In this document: piece after piece, positions 45,104 to 58,741 of the stretch | Layout: each line of letters begins with the position of its first letter | Numbering within the stretch: the first letter of the stretch is position 1 | NCBI GenBank assembly: GCA_028023455.1 | Contig: JAQFVV010000064.1 | Coordinates: 250,001 to 314,000 of the forward strand | Direction of reading: 5' to 3' | DNA length: 64,000 nucleotides | Source: Epiperipatus broadwayi | Taxonomy: Eukaryota; Onychophora; Udeonychophora; Euonychophora; Peripatidae | Made by a program: the position numbers and the translations under genes | Notes under the pieces: generated by a model | What the model was told of the DNA's origin: nothing | Database searches by the model: none | Seen by the model: only the letters and a program-made list of their open reading frames with translations

Positions 45104-47810
45104 ACTGGTAAAATCACCATGCTTAATCATGCACAGTAATCCGAATTCAAACCCAGTCCACATCTAGGAATAAATTCCAAAATGCAAACCAAATTCAAAC
45201 CCAAAACCCTGGCATGACCAACCGATGAACAACGCAACAACGGTACGTGGTTTTTCCTTTACTAGCTCGTCGGAAAACACAGACTAAATTACCCTACAAT
45301 CAGTTATTCATATATATCTTATATTCGAGATTTTGGTACGGTTAATAATTCAATATATATTTAAGTTGTCGATACAGACAGCAGGTGCTTAACTGGATTT
45401 CGAGAGTGATAAGACAAGAGAGACAAAAATAGATTAGATAAATTTTTAATAATTATTGACATCATTGAATACTATGTACAGATACGGTAAAATTTTCATA
45501 TGTATATTTCTAATAATTTGCTACTAGTCCTTAATAATCATTTTAGACTGATAGACAAAACGCATGCCAATATTTATATGTTTTAAATGGTCGTACGAGT
45601 TGATATGAGAATCAGAGTAATTTGAGCATTTAAAATATTCAATTACTATTTTATATTAAGTTGTTTGATTTTAATAGATTCAAACCATTACGTATACGGA
45701 TAATTGGAGGAGGTTTTATATAAAAATATAATATAATAATGATGTACTGATGGTTGCAGAGCTTAAGATATACTACAATAATAACTTGCGGTGCATTGGT
45801 GGAAGACCGGGCGGCTTGTACTTTGACAAGTCTTAATGCCCCCAAGTAGATCCGGGACACTACAACCAGCCGGGATCATTTTCGAACCCCGGTGATCCAA
45901 GAGATTATCTGGAGAAGAATTTCTTTCTTCCCAATTGGTAGTAAAAACGAGACGCCAATTTAGGCAAAGGAAAAGGCACTGCCACAGTAACATTGAGGAA
46001 GAGTGATCGGAAGTGGACTTAAAGCGAAACTATATAAAACCTTGATTATCTCTCCATAACATTTTCTACGCAACAATCTGATATGACTATTCAAAATAAA
46101 ACATAGCGAAATCAAAAGATCACAAAAGTAACAATTAATTAATTTCACTCTGAAACCCATAACTCCCCAGGTTGTTCGGAAGGTAATAATAATAACAAAA
46201 ATATTCACTTTATATTATTACTCCGTTCATATATAAAAAATAACATAATAAAAATTTAGACTTTATTTTGTATTTGTTATTTGGAGCAAAGATTAAAATA
46301 TCATTTTGACAAAATAAAAGGAACAATGCAGGTACTTGAATATTTCTCAACTCAACATAAACGAACCAAATTTTTTAGTTCGATAAAAGAAAATTACTTT
46401 TAAAATGAATATACTAATAATACTATGAAATAAACTTTAATGGTTTAACTAGAGTTGAAAAATATTATTATTGGCATCGCTTTATTTGTAAATGTAAGTA
46501 ATAATAAAAATATACGTATATTCACTAATGAATTACTATTAGGCACAAAATATTAGTAAATTATCATCTAAAGACTAGAGCACAGAAGTATTAGAGAAGA
46601 AATTTACTGACAGGCTTTAGTGTAACATTTTAAGAAAGGAAAGCAAGAAATTTACATGTAATTACCTAGATTAATTTATAACAGATTAAATAATAAAATT
46701 ATTAAGCTTAGAGGAAAGTTAAAAAGTTCATGTAACAAGAGTTACCATTCTTCTTCGTCCGGCTTTTCTCCTTGCAGTAATGTTTATGCAGAACGTAGGT
46801 GCACATTTTGGATTCCTTAGAACGGCATGATTAATTTAAAGGTTGGAATTGAGAAAACTGGAAGCACAGGAAACATTATGGGTCAGCGGCTCGAAAGATT
46901 TAAATCAGCAGAACAGGGATCAGCTTCTTGGACTTAGCCCAACATTATTGCAATTTACCGGGCAACTTCTTAATCACAGTTGAGATGGTTTATCTGGCAC
47001 AACTACTTTGCTGTAACCCGAGATGGTCTACCCACAGCAAAGTCAAAAAGTAGAGTCCCTAGTATATTATAACATAAGATGGCTACGGTTGATCACTCTG
47101 CATAGTTTTTGTTCATGACTCCGCCTCCTTTGATTTTCTGGCCTCCAGCAATATCTAATTTTGACTATACAATTGCATTCGCCTTTCTTGATAAGAGTCC
47201 TACATTTCTCATTTCCATTGTTTGATTTACATTTATTTCTAAATTCAATACATGATTCTAAATTGACAAACTAAATAATTACATAGGAATTCGTGAATAC
47301 AAAATTGAAATTCATTATCTTAACTTTCAAAGTACAAACTAATTATTCTATACATTTTGTACACGTAAGATTTGACTAAAAATACCGATCAAAGGAATGT
47401 GACTTTTGATCAGCATTTTTAAATGACTTTGTATAATTTTGAAAGATTTAAAATTACAAAAAAAATATACACGCAATGAAACTTTTAAATTGAGCGAATA
47501 TAAACCTACAAACCACACACACGAATATTATTTATCATGATTTGTAATATTTATACTTGTAATATTTACATTAAATTCTTTTAAACAAGCATAAAATAAC
47601 TAACTTAAAATTTATGTGGCCTGGAATAGAAAAAGCCTCATTGCGGGTAAATAGTGATTTAGAATTACCGTACTTCAAAATGAAAACTATGAAACTAAGA
47701 TCGATCCTTCGATCTGTCTGTTTCAATATATATATATATGAAAACCAATCCTCTGGTTGAAATATAATATTATTTATTGGATTTATAAGTCTTTTTTTGT
47801 TTATATATAT
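45101..47810. mobile_element. unidentified 2.7-kb insertion within LINE copy B
   Basis: Left of 45100 and right of about 47810 the LINE RT is continuous in meaning (motif C, then motif A), so the DNA between is an insert. It starts TGTACTGG directly after a (TA)16 run and ends in TA-repeats. It is GC-richer than its surroundings around 45780-45960 and 46740-47100. No RT, transposase or integrase motif was found, and no terminal repeat pair is obvious. CCGGGGTTCGA on the minus strand near 45890 resembles a tRNA T-arm. Confidence 0.5.
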
Positions 47811-48013
47811 ATAATTATTTTCATATAACCTCTTAATAATATCCACTAAAGCTCCATCCTTTCCCTAATTTACTAAACTTACCCATAATCTATTTCTATT
47901 TATTCTATCATATTCTTTCTCTATATCTATAAAAACCATATATAATTGCCTACCTGTGTTTCTACTCATATCTATAAGTTGTATACAAAACCACAAGTAA
48001 AGTATGTCTTATA

Positions 48014-48250
48014 CACCTATCTGATTAATAATCTCCTTGTATTTCTCTCACTATATTATTTTTTTCCATCCATTTTGTAACCATTTCAGTCTCCATATAT
48101 GGGATAATTTTATACAACATTGACATTACCACGCCTATCTGATTAATAATCTTCTTGCATTTCTCTCACTATATTATTTTTTTCCATCCATTTTGTGATC
48201 ATTTCAGTCTCCATATATGGGATAACTTTATATAACATTGATATTACCAT
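48014..48250. repeat. 118-bp tandem duplication inside LINE copy B
   Basis: The unit beginning CRCCTATCTGATTAATAATC at 48014 repeats at 48132, each ending near ACATTGAYATTACCA. It falls in the RT region after motif A. LINE copy A lacks this part, so the age relative to divergence is unknown. Confidence 0.88.
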
Positions 48251-51145
48251 AGTCAGTCTGTAAATGCTTAACTTTCTATGATCCTCACCCTTTCCTTTAA
48301 ATAGTAGCCTTGCTCTTGTATTATTCTAACAATCCAAAAAATTCTTTTTCTGTGCCATCTTATTAAGATATAATAGTTTTAATTTGCCCTATGCCCTGAA
48401 TTCATTACCATCTCTGTTGCTCATCCATTCATACCTCTTGCCTTTCAACTTTTCAATTTCTTACCTGCCTCATTCAGCTCATTTTCTGTAAACCTAATAT
48501 TTCCATTACTATATGATTTCATGTTTGTTATCACTCTGTCTTTCACATCAAACATCTTTTTATATCCATTATATACTTATTTAAGATTGTCCCTAATTCT
48601 TTTCTAGAAGTATACTCTCTTCTCTCATCATCTAGATACTATTTTCTCTCCCCTATATTCCTTAAATGTATTTCCAAAATGTTTTACTTCCATCTCTTCC
48701 ACTTTTATTATTATCCTCCAGAAATTTACTATTCTATTTCATTTTCTCTCTATAAATATCTATTTACCTAACTTCTTTTTATAAATACTTTCCCTATTTA
48801 ACATTAACATCCTTTTCCCTTTTTGTTTTTAATAGCATACTTATATTCCCTGTATGTTTTTCTTCATTTCTTTTACACTTTTAATAACTCTTACTTTTCT
48901 AGTACTCTCCCCTAAAACCATATTTGCTACTTTTTTTACTTCACCAGTTCTTATATTCATTCCCAACCTACTCTTCCATGGTTTTTTCAACTTTTATTTT
49001 ATATTCTTCTAACTTATTCTTATTATTCATTCTTCATCCACATTTTTCACTATCCTTTCTGCTTTTATTACTATTTTCCATCACATTACTAACCTCTCTT
49101 TTTTATAAAACACTTATTTTTTCTGTATTTTATTCATTCCTTCTTTTTCTACTAATACATAATCTGCTGTGTGAGATATATGATTTGTAGACCATGTATA
49201 TTGTCCCTCATAAATATTTGACAAATTTCCATTGCTCAAATTTACTCTCTGAAAAAAAATCTTCAAAAGCTACATATTCTTGTTATCTACATCATCAATT
49301 TCTTGAATATGCCCATTTATATCCCCTATAACCATTATTATATTCTCTCTTTCTTTGAAACATTGTATATTTTTAGTTAGGTATTCATGTATGCTATTGT
49401 TTTACTCCATTATAGTTTGACCATCTCCAGTGGCTATATAGAATATAGCCACCATCTCTATTCTTGTCTTACTAATATTATCTTAAATCACAAATGTAAT
49501 TGACATTTAACATTATTTAGATATTTTTAACATAACTTCTATACCACTACCCCTTTTGTCTTTTCCTTTCTATTTATACTCTGCCTAACTAAGTATTCCA
49601 GTATAGGTTTTCTTCTTCTCTTACATGTGTTTGCATTATGGCTAGTATCTTTTTTAACTGCTTTGTTTAATTCCAGCCACTTTTCTGATCGCTTACCACC
49701 TTGCATATTCAAATATTGAATTTTAAAAATTTCTTCTTCAATAACTACTTTTTTATATATTCTTTTAACTCTTTCTTCTACATCACATTTATAAATAAGT
49801 TGCTTACCATTAATTTTACAGACCAATTCCCTTTTCACATTGGCATTTATATCTAAATCAGCTACCCTTTTATTATTTCTTACATACTGTCCATTCTTTT
49901 TCTTTCTGATTCCACTACCACTTTATACTCCAACCCCCTTCATACGTTTCCCAAACTATAGTCTTTATAAATCAAAATCCCTAAAGCTTCACTTCCTTGT
50001 TTTTCTAAGTGTAACACAACTTAACTATATAACTCCCTCTTACTAATAAAAAACTTCCACACATCTACAACATAACATAAATTCTCTCACACATTTTTTA
50101 CAATTTTTAATTTATAGACATGCCTATGTAACATATACCTCTTGTAAAATCTTCATAATAATCCACCTATTCCTACTTTTCTTTTAATCTTATTCAAATT
50201 ACTAATCATTTCTATTTATTCATCCATTATTCTCTATAATGACTCTGACAAATTAGTAGTCCCTACCATAAAATACACATCTCTATTCTCTTGCCTCTTT
50301 ACCTTATCTCTAATATTCCTAATTCTAGCTTCAGGCAAACACACTCTTACATACCATTTCTATTTTCCCTTGCAATTATAAATCCACATTCTCTAATTAG
50401 TGAAGTTCATAGCAACACTCTCTCATAGTCTACATTCCCTACTTCATCTGTAACATTCTCTATCATCATCTCGACTTCCTTATCATTCCTATTCAATAAC
50501 TAATTCCTTTATCAGCTCACATTTAGTCTCCAATGATTTTAATTTTGCCTCTACATCCTTTACCTCATCCTCAATCTTACTTATTTTTTACCTAACCATC
50601 TCCATTGCCCTATTTATTTTTCCATCCATATCTCTTGTCACTTCACCAAAACTATATTCTATCCTATCTTCCTCAATTACATTTTGCTCTATTTCTCCTG
50701 CCTTTCTCTTTAAATTATCTACACTTACAAAACTGCCATCTAGTGAACAAAACTATAATTAAATTATAGGATGGCACTTCAAATAAATTTAAAATATTCA
50801 TTTTATAATCAAATAAAAAAGGAACTTCCCTGTTTAAAAAATAAAATCGAAATAAGGCTACCTTGTGAAAATTAAAATGAAAGTACTGAAATGTCAAAAT
50901 TGCCAGTTTTAAGTGAGTTAACGTTTAGAAGTTATTTTAAAACCAATAGATCAACCTTGTATTGGCTATGCTGTAAAATATAGTTTTAAATTTTAATGGC
51001 CTTGTACTAAATAATTTAACAATGTTTTTCTCAAAAAGATATGTGGTAAAATAAGTTTTGTAAAATATATTTAAAATATTGATAAAAGGATTTATTGTTT
51101 TAATAATAAAATAATGTCTTGTTGTTTTGTTTTGTTTTTATCTAG

Positions 51146-51178
51146 AAGTCGACTATCTTCCAGTGGAAACAGAAGAAG
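51146..51178 (+). CDS. candidate 33-bp exon (phase 1-1), possibly same gene as Thr-rich exon
   Basis: A T-rich acceptor (TTGTTTTTATCTAG) is followed by 33 bp and the donor GGTAAAAA. With phase 1 entry it reads VDYLPVETEE and leaves in phase 1, the same phase class as the exon at 30720-31247; joining the two keeps the frame open. Acidic residues and a Tyr in a short piece would fit a linker or a cytoplasmic tail. Very small exons are hard to separate from chance, so this needs transcript support. Confidence 0.35.
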
Positions 51179-51218
51179 GTAAAAATTGCAATTATAATTT
51201 GTTTGATTGTTTACATAT

Positions 51219-51246
51219 TGTAACAATATATAAATATGTCGTTACA
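51219..51246. repeat. 28-bp palindromic element, copy 2
   Basis: It is the same length as the copy at 12382-12409 and differs by one base (TGTAACAA...TCGTTACA). It follows ACATAT and lies 40 bp after the candidate small exon. Confidence 0.7.
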
Positions 51247-51249
51247 TTA

Positions 51250-54200
51250 ATTTAAAATAAAAACTTAAAAGTTCGCAAATAAAAGGAAAAAACTAAACGC
51301 TAAAATTAAAATATTGTTAAACGTATACATTCGCACAGATGCTAAACTTTAAAAATATTTTTTTTCATAAACAAGAAAAAAAAAAGTATTTGAACGTATT
51401 TTTTTTTAATAAAAAAATACAAGATTGAAATATAAAAATATTTTAATAAAAAAATAACGTAAGTTAAAATAAAAACAGGTATTAATTAATTCCTGTAATC
51501 TATAAATGGAAATGGTTGTTTATTAATTATCTAAAAGCTGTGTAATTAAAAAGTCAGATGAAACGTTAGATAAGAGAGTACAAAGAAATTAAATGACCAA
51601 TGCGAACACCAGAAATTCAGCACGGACCGTAACTGAAACACCAGAGGATTAGTGACGTATTGCCAATTGAATCCTATGATCAAATGATAAGAGGCTAAGA
51701 AAAATATAAAAGCCAAATGATTATTAAAATTGTTATCTTAGAGCTGACTATGAATAGATTGTTATAACTAGCTATATTGCAGATTTTCACGATGTGGAAG
51801 TCTGCAATAAATTTAATTTTCCGGACAACCAGCTGAGGCCTCTGGATGACAGTTCCTGACCAAAAGCATGGCAAGTCGCAGTTTCATTTCAAAGAAGGAC
51901 AAAATCTACTAAAGTGATCACGAAAATGGACTTCTCAATCTATTAAATCCGTAAAGTATGAACTATTGTATCTATCTAATAACTTTCCTAAAATTGCAAG
52001 TAATTAATAACTGAAAATAAGAACTCTTATCTGACTTAAAGAATGCAAATTCAATTATTGATATTTTTTATGTAGATATTTAAGCAATCATTTCCAGTTC
52101 TTTTTTTTTTTTTGTGTGTGTATTATATTTTAACTAAAATGTATTAAATTTAAAGTTGTTTATAGACGCTTGCATGGATTCGTTTGCGGTTAATTATATT
52201 TTGGTTTCATATTTGATCAAAATATATAGACATTCGATAAATAATGATACCTTATGGTGAGTATCTAAAATTTATTTATTCGGATGTCTTTTAAGTTATT
52301 GGTGACAACGCAAGTATCTTATGGTGAATACTATTGGGTTACTTATAAGTTTCCCTCTGCGATTGTCGGTATCAATAATTTTGTATTTTGATCGTTTATG
52401 TTTATTTTGAAATGTTTTTGACCGTGGAATCTATGTAATCGATCTATACCCAACATTTTTAAACAAATCTGTGCGAACGTATTTAAATGTTAAAATTAAG
52501 TCAGGCGTGAATGGCTATATAGTTTTGTAAAGCTGTATTAAGGGAGGGTAATCTTAGGTTATTCATTTCGTAGTTGAATTGGTTCAATGGATTGGATATA
52601 TTTGTGTAATTAGTAGATGTAGTATGAGGTCCGCTGTGGGCAGGATTATAGATATACGCCACACACCCTCTGTTTGCCTATGGATGGGTTTGTAAGTCGG
52701 CAGAAGACCGCAGTCCATTCCTATGGAGTTTTTAGTTTATTGATCTACTTGCCAACAGATGTCACATTCCTGTTGGTGGAGAGTCAATATCTTCTCTATT
52801 TCTACTTATTGTTCAGATGCACATTCCTGACAATATGGTATTTTGTGTTGTCGTATCATGCTACATTGAATACATGAATGTATCAGATGGATTGGCGCCA
52901 GTTGATTGCGAAATTTGTTGCCTAAGGTTAAATCAGGGAAGAATATTTTCCTTTCAAATGCAGACCTATGTAGTCCATTCATACTCGACCCTCTAAATAA
53001 ATAGTAAACTCATTATTTGAAATCTACTTAAATTTAGAATTAAAGATCAATATAAAATTATAAAAGAAATTTATTCCTCAAAATTTAAATATTATTTTAT
53101 ATGTGCGTAAATAAATATTTTTATGTGTTAATTTCTGGCAGTGGCTTTTATTATTTTTTTTATATTTATATCTAAGGTTATATATTTTATTATCTCTGCG
53201 TCTCCACTGAGCTAGTGACAATGGGCTAACGATCTAAATATGTAAATAAAGTGGAATCCTAACAGCGCGTATCTGCCTACTTTATAAATTTTTCTAGGCT
53301 CAAATGCCTAGATGGCGCCCTTGGTAGTGCGGTGCGGTGCGATGCGATCTCCCACTTCGTTTGGATCGTTATAATATATATATATATTTTAACGAAAAGA
53401 AAGTAATAAACAAAATAAGTAAGTACAATAACCTAGTGTGTTTACTAACATGCTCAATATATTGCTCCAGCCACCCATGTATGTAAATAGAGACATTCCT
53501 GCAAATATATAAAAAATAAATAGTATTTTATTAAGTTATTGTGATTTTCAAAACATGGATAAATCTCGCAATATTCTTTCAGTTAATAAATAATTAAATA
53601 TAGGCATCATAATAGCTACAATAATATGTTCATAACTATAACGTTTGCTATCCCACACCTCATAATAACTTTTTTTTATCTTTTCCATATAGAGTAGCAA
53701 AATGTTTGTGTATGAGATGAAATCAAGTACATTGGAATTACAAAAAAATATCAATAAAACATTTTTATTACACAGGAATAAAATGACAAATTAATAACCA
53801 AAAGAAATATATATATACCTTCTTAGTTTTATTTCTTTTATATATTAATCTATTAGTTTCTTAAGTCGATTCAAATATTTTATTTTGTAAAATCTCATAT
53901 TGGCTATCTATTTAAAAAAGGTAGGAAAATATATATATATATAAGATAGTTATCAAAATCACATTCAAATTTGCTTCCAAATATATAAAAATTAAATAAC
54001 CATTATCTTAATTTACCAAACAGCAATATATCTTACAATACTTCTTTAATTGATAAATAGTTTTGATTTTTACATAACGGCTCCATGAAAGCCAATGTAA
54101 CACAACCATTGTTATACTCTCTAATAATAATTATTGGGTTTAGATGAATAAATCATACCATACTTTTTCAAAGACCAAAATAATATTGATTGCGATATTA

Positions 54201-57035
54201 TCATTACTATATTAAACATAAAGTATCCTCTTTCTACATTGAACTTTTTTTTGACTCACTCTTTATGCTAAATATGAAAATATGTGAAAGATTTAGTCTT
54301 GTCTTTTAAGATAATTTACATTTAAAATAAAAGTTGAATAAAGATGCAGATTTACTTAAGACTACATATATGTAAAGGAATATAAATTTTTATTTAAAAT
54401 GCATTTAAAAACTAGACATCATAACTAATGGAAAATTATCTTCAGAATAAAAGAGGTAATTAATTATATGGTTAACTTTATCTGTTATAGCTGGTACTAA
54501 TAAAAAATTAATGACTTCAATTGAAACGGAATATTTACCCTGACATATCTTTCCACCTACTTACATCCAGCGCTACAAGCATCTCAAAAGATGTCTATAC
54601 AGTTATATGGGTATGATGATGTATATATAATTGTCATATATAAATTACGGTGACAGCTTTATCAAAATTTATGTACAATTTATAATTCAATTCATAGCTC
54701 AATTTATTAAAATCAGCATATATAGGTGAATTGAACAGATGACGATAATACATATATATTAGACATATTTTGTTTTCATTGTCATTTCTTATATTTTAAA
54801 ATTAATAATTTCTCAAACTTATTTTTAAAATAATTTATAAAAATATCAAGCAAAATCAAGGCTTGATGAATGACATTAAAAGTTATTGGGAAAATAGATA
54901 TTTGTCAAAATATACTTTATCTTGTAAATAATCCTTAACTAACCTTGAAATCTTACTTAAAAATAAAACATACTTTTTTTGAAAATATCCTGTTCAAGAT
55001 ATTTATACAAAAGACTGGAGTTATTTTGGTCTTTAAAAATAATAAATGTACTAATGGCTGGTTTTTCTGGAAGAAAGATTTGTTATTAACAATATAATTT
55101 AATGGAAGATGAGTATATATACAGGCCACCTTTTTCTATGTGAGAAATATACTGCTAAATTTTGAAAGCATTTGCTAACAGAATCCATGCGTTTTAATAT
55201 GGTTGACTATAACAGGCAGCAGTTGCTATTCTCCAGGCCCAGAGACTATAATTTCCATCTCCATCCCACATGCTGAAGGCACCATGATGCTATAGTGATG
55301 GGATACATCTCTGTAACCAACCTGCTGCATTGATCTTTCAACTGGAGAGATGATGCCTGCCCTAAGGACAACTATTAGTACTGTATGTGTCACTAACAGA
55401 GAAGCTTCCTTCAAAGAGTCAAAGGTAAAAAAAATTTAAACCACCACAAAATGCATTCAAATGAACTTAAATCTTAAATCTAAACTTATAGGTATTGTAT
55501 AAATCTTACTGAACATTCAAAATCAATTTTAATCACTAAATCCTTTTTCTCTAGTTAAATTATAAAGTTACCAATTAATACTTCCTTTATTCTCTGTAAA
55601 TTGTAATATCTGTAAAACCTTAATTTTATGTAAGATAAAAGATAAAATCAATGGAAATATTGTTTATTGTAATCTATCTTTTACTTTTGTGCTTGAGGTG
55701 ATAACTATACTATTTTCTACATTTTATGTTAGTTATTAAGATTTTACTTTTTTATATAGGTATGTGATAATATGCCAAATGTCATTTGAAACATGCGAGC
55801 ATATTAATTATAATAAGTTTCAATCAAATATATTATTTTATCTTTGATACCTACTATAATATCTTAAGAGAAAGCATTAAATAATATTTCAAATACAAAA
55901 TACAATGAAATCACTATATACTAGTGCATGAACACACACAACATTTTAAACACACATATTAATAGTTCATCTATATATGCTATAGAGTTCTTAAACTTGA
56001 CTGTTGAGGCTTTATGAATGCGATGGCTACTTTAGAAATGATATAAGAAAATGTTATTACCTAGGATTTTGAACATGGATACTTCTTGCTGTTTGCTGCT
56101 TCTAATGAAGTATTTCTAATTGGTTAGACTTGAAGTTTTCTTGTGGAGATTTGATGCTGATTATTCCAAGGCATTTTCTTTAAAACAATTAGATATTGAG
56201 TGGCTTCAGGTTGTTACACAGGCATCACTTTTACTGGATAGGTTGGCTATTATCATCAACCTTCAGGCTGGAGAATCATGTTTTCCGATGTTTTAACACT
56301 GCATTCTTGATTCTGGATATATAATAAACTGACTGATATAACTCACTGATAGATTGTACTGAATTGTTATCTCAAATGCAACTGAACTCTCCTATAAAAA
56401 TTTGTCTATTTATACATACGACGATGTGTTGTCATTTTGATATCCTCCAGCTATATATCTGTTGTCAAAATTCCTTTGATAATCTTTTAATTACGTGTTT
56501 TTGGAAATCGTTTAATTAGTAGCCATACAAACATGTTGTTTTTATATTTTTAATTAGTAGCCATCGTTGTGTTTTTAAATATATTTTTCCTTTATTTCAT
56601 TTTAATATTTATTTTCATGTGTTTTATTTCAATATGATTTTAACACGCACATATACATGCATTTATCATTTCTTTGTTTACTCTCACACATATATATTTT
56701 GTTAACAAGCACACATTAATTTGTCATTTCCGTACCTGTATATTTTATTCTAATAAACTCGATATTAGTTTTAAGATTACTTTCTTTTCTTTAACTTGAA
56801 TGAAAAGAGATTTATATTTTTAAACTTTACATTACATGTTAACTAATAAAAAAAAATCTTTAGCCTGTTTTATGAAATTTTAACTTGATGCTTCTAAAGC
56901 AAACTCCACTCCCCCCTTTTAATTAATTAACTGTAACGTTTATTTCAAAACTCTTAAACTTTTATGTTTTAAGATTTTTATTTTAATAATTTTTTAAACA
57001 AAATTATTATGTGCCAACACAATGTTGGTATAATA
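51250..57035. other. largely unannotated AT-rich DNA
   Basis: No family motif was found over 5.8 kb. A short inverted match (ACATTCGCACAGAT near 51326 and ATCTGTGCGAACGT near 52486) hints at a 1.2-kb element. 53270-53380 contains a GC-rich patch with a GTGCGGTGCGGTGCGATGCG run next to TA-repeats. 55180-55430 has less biased composition and a 62-codon minus frame but no recognisable product. Confidence 0.4.
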
Positions 57036-57039
57036 TATA

Positions 57040-57310
57040 TAATAAAAATAATAAATGTAACAGTAACAAACTATTATAAACCATCCTTAAATCACCAGAA
57101 GTAATTTTGGTTATTTTTTAAACCTGCCTCAACTGCCATTAAATTAAAAATTTGAATTGATGACATCTGCTTCTGCTTTGTTTGTTTGTTTGTTTGTTTT
57201 TGAATTTAATGACAGTTGAGGCAGGTTTAAGAAATTAACCGAAATTACTTCTGCTGATTTAAGGATTGTTTATAATAGTTTGTTACCATTAAATTTATTA
57301 TTTTTATTAT
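57040..57310. repeat. hairpin element with about 105-bp arms
   Basis: Arms 57040-57145 and 57203-57310 are inverted copies with scattered differences, around a loop with a (TTTG)5 run. The arms contain AAACCTGCCTCAACTG and AACAAACTATTATAAAC. The outer ends are AT-rich (ATAATAAAAATAATAAAT). It is typical of a fold-back MITE. Confidence 0.85.
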
Positions 57311-57338
57311 AATTACAATTTGGTTTTAATTGATGGAG

Positions 57339-57342
<4 letters not shown>

Positions 57343-57400
<58 letters not shown>
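57343..57400. repeat. (TA)n microsatellite, left end of long palindrome
   Basis: About 29 TA units directly before the left arm of the 1.2-kb inverted repeat. Confidence 0.95.
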
Positions 57401-57404
<4 letters not shown>

Positions 57405-58573
57405 CCCAAATCTAAATTAAACCAACCAATAAATAATATTAAAACACAACTAAGTTCACTCTACAAGCAGACTTTCAAGGGTAAAGAACTACAAAAAAAC
57501 CACACATTATATACTATTAAAAACTACCACAAACCATTCACTTCCATCCACCTTAATATTAAAAAACTCTTAAATAATAATTTCAGAATAATAATTTTCA
57601 ATAATAAAGACTCTTTAATTCTTCTTTTTCATTCTCTCAAAGAAGAAATTACTTCATCAAAATCAATAGTGTGGCTTATCTTTTTGGACATAAAAGAACT
57701 AAATATTATTTTAACTCTACTTTTTTCTTCTTTAAACTAAATATCTACCTATTAAACTTTAAATAAAAAAATAAAATATACAACAGAATATCTTTCTATC
57801 AAAATTTTTTATTATTTAATAAATTATCAATAACACCTCTTTCCAACAATTTTCTATTCCAAACAATTATATTTACACACAATTTTATAAGAAGACAATT
57901 TAAATCAAATAAATAAAATCATATTTTTTTTAACTTTTAATCCTTAAAATAAGGATGTAAAGGTTAAAGAAAAATATGATTTTATTTATTTATTTAAATT
58001 TTTCTTATAAAATTAGAAATAGTAAATTGTTTGGAAATAAGAAAATTGTTGGAAAAGGGTTAATTGAATAATTTATTAAATAATACAAAAGAAGTTTTGA
58101 TAGAAAGACTATTCCTGGTGGGTATATTTTATTCCTGTTTATTTGTAAGAAGGTTTAATAGGTCAGAGTAGTTTGAGTTTAAATGAAAGAATAAAAGTAG
58201 AGTTAAAAATAGATATCTTAGTTTGCTTGTATGTCCATGAAAAAGATACAGGCCAATATGATTTGATGAAGCTAAGGTTGCTTCTTTGAGAGAAATGAAA
58301 TCAAAAGAAGAATTAAAGAGTCTTTATTATTGAAAATTTATTATTCTGAAGCAATTAACTTATTTAAGAGTTCTTTAATATTAAGGGTGGATGGGAAGTG
58401 AATGGATTTGTGGGTAGTTTTTAATAGTATATATATGTGTGGTTTTTTTGTAGTTCTTTACACTTCTCATTGCTTGTAGCAGTGAAACTTAGGGGTGTTT
58501 TAATATTATTTTTATGCTGTCTGTTTTTTTAGATTTGGGGTAGTTTTGTTTTTATTGATGTTTGCTTTTCTTG

Positions 58574-58575
<2 letters not shown>
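57401..58575. repeat. 1.2-kb inverted repeat, unknown content
   Basis: The left arm (about 57401-57947) and right arm (about 57957-58575) are diverged inverted copies meeting at AATCCTTAAAATAAGGATG with almost no spacer. Matching landmarks include AAAGAACTACAAAAAAACCA, AAAGACTCTTTAATTCTTC and AAATAAAATCATATTTTT. No coding is evident; arms differ by many small indels and point changes. Both outer ends are (TA)n runs. Confidence 0.85.

Positions 58576-58669
<94 letters not shown>
58576..58669. repeat. (TA)n microsatellite between two inverted repeats
   Basis: About 46 TA units, ending exactly where the left arm of the Penelope inverted pair begins. The 61-codon Ile-Tyr frame here is an artefact of the repeat. 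Confidence 0.97.
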
Positions 58670-58671
<2 letters not shown>

Positions 58672-58741
58672 GTATTTTTATATTGGACTATTTCCATCCT
58701 AATATGGTGTTGATGTCTTTAGAAATTTAATTTTTAGTTAA

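Larger units (their letters stand above)
43650..50720 (-). mobile_element. degenerate LINE copy B (near full length), interrupted at 45101-47810
   Basis: Reading the minus strand: an ORF1-like coiled coil near 50700-50500; a stretch at about 50330-50180 with ARIRNIRDKVKRQENRDVYF and then VGTTNLSES; the endonuclease with VIGDINGHIQEIDD (about 49340-49300), an APE GD(F/I)N block; RT motif A as MVFIDIEKEYDRINRN (47890-47945); motif C as LFVDDVILHTD (about 44860-44890); and the C-terminal region down to 43650. The 2.7-kb insert separates motifs A and C. Many stops. The clade is uncertain (L1/Jockey-like). Confidence 0.78.

Noticed and set aside
55180-55430. Possible exon on either strand (62-codon minus frame; plus frame reading CYSPGPETIIS)
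   Set aside because: Composition is less AT-biased, but splice sites and frame do not agree: the plus frame stops at TAG mid-way and the minus frame has no family motif.
58512-58697. 61-codon frame of alternating Ile and Tyr
   Set aside because: It is a translation of the (TA)n microsatellite, not a gene.
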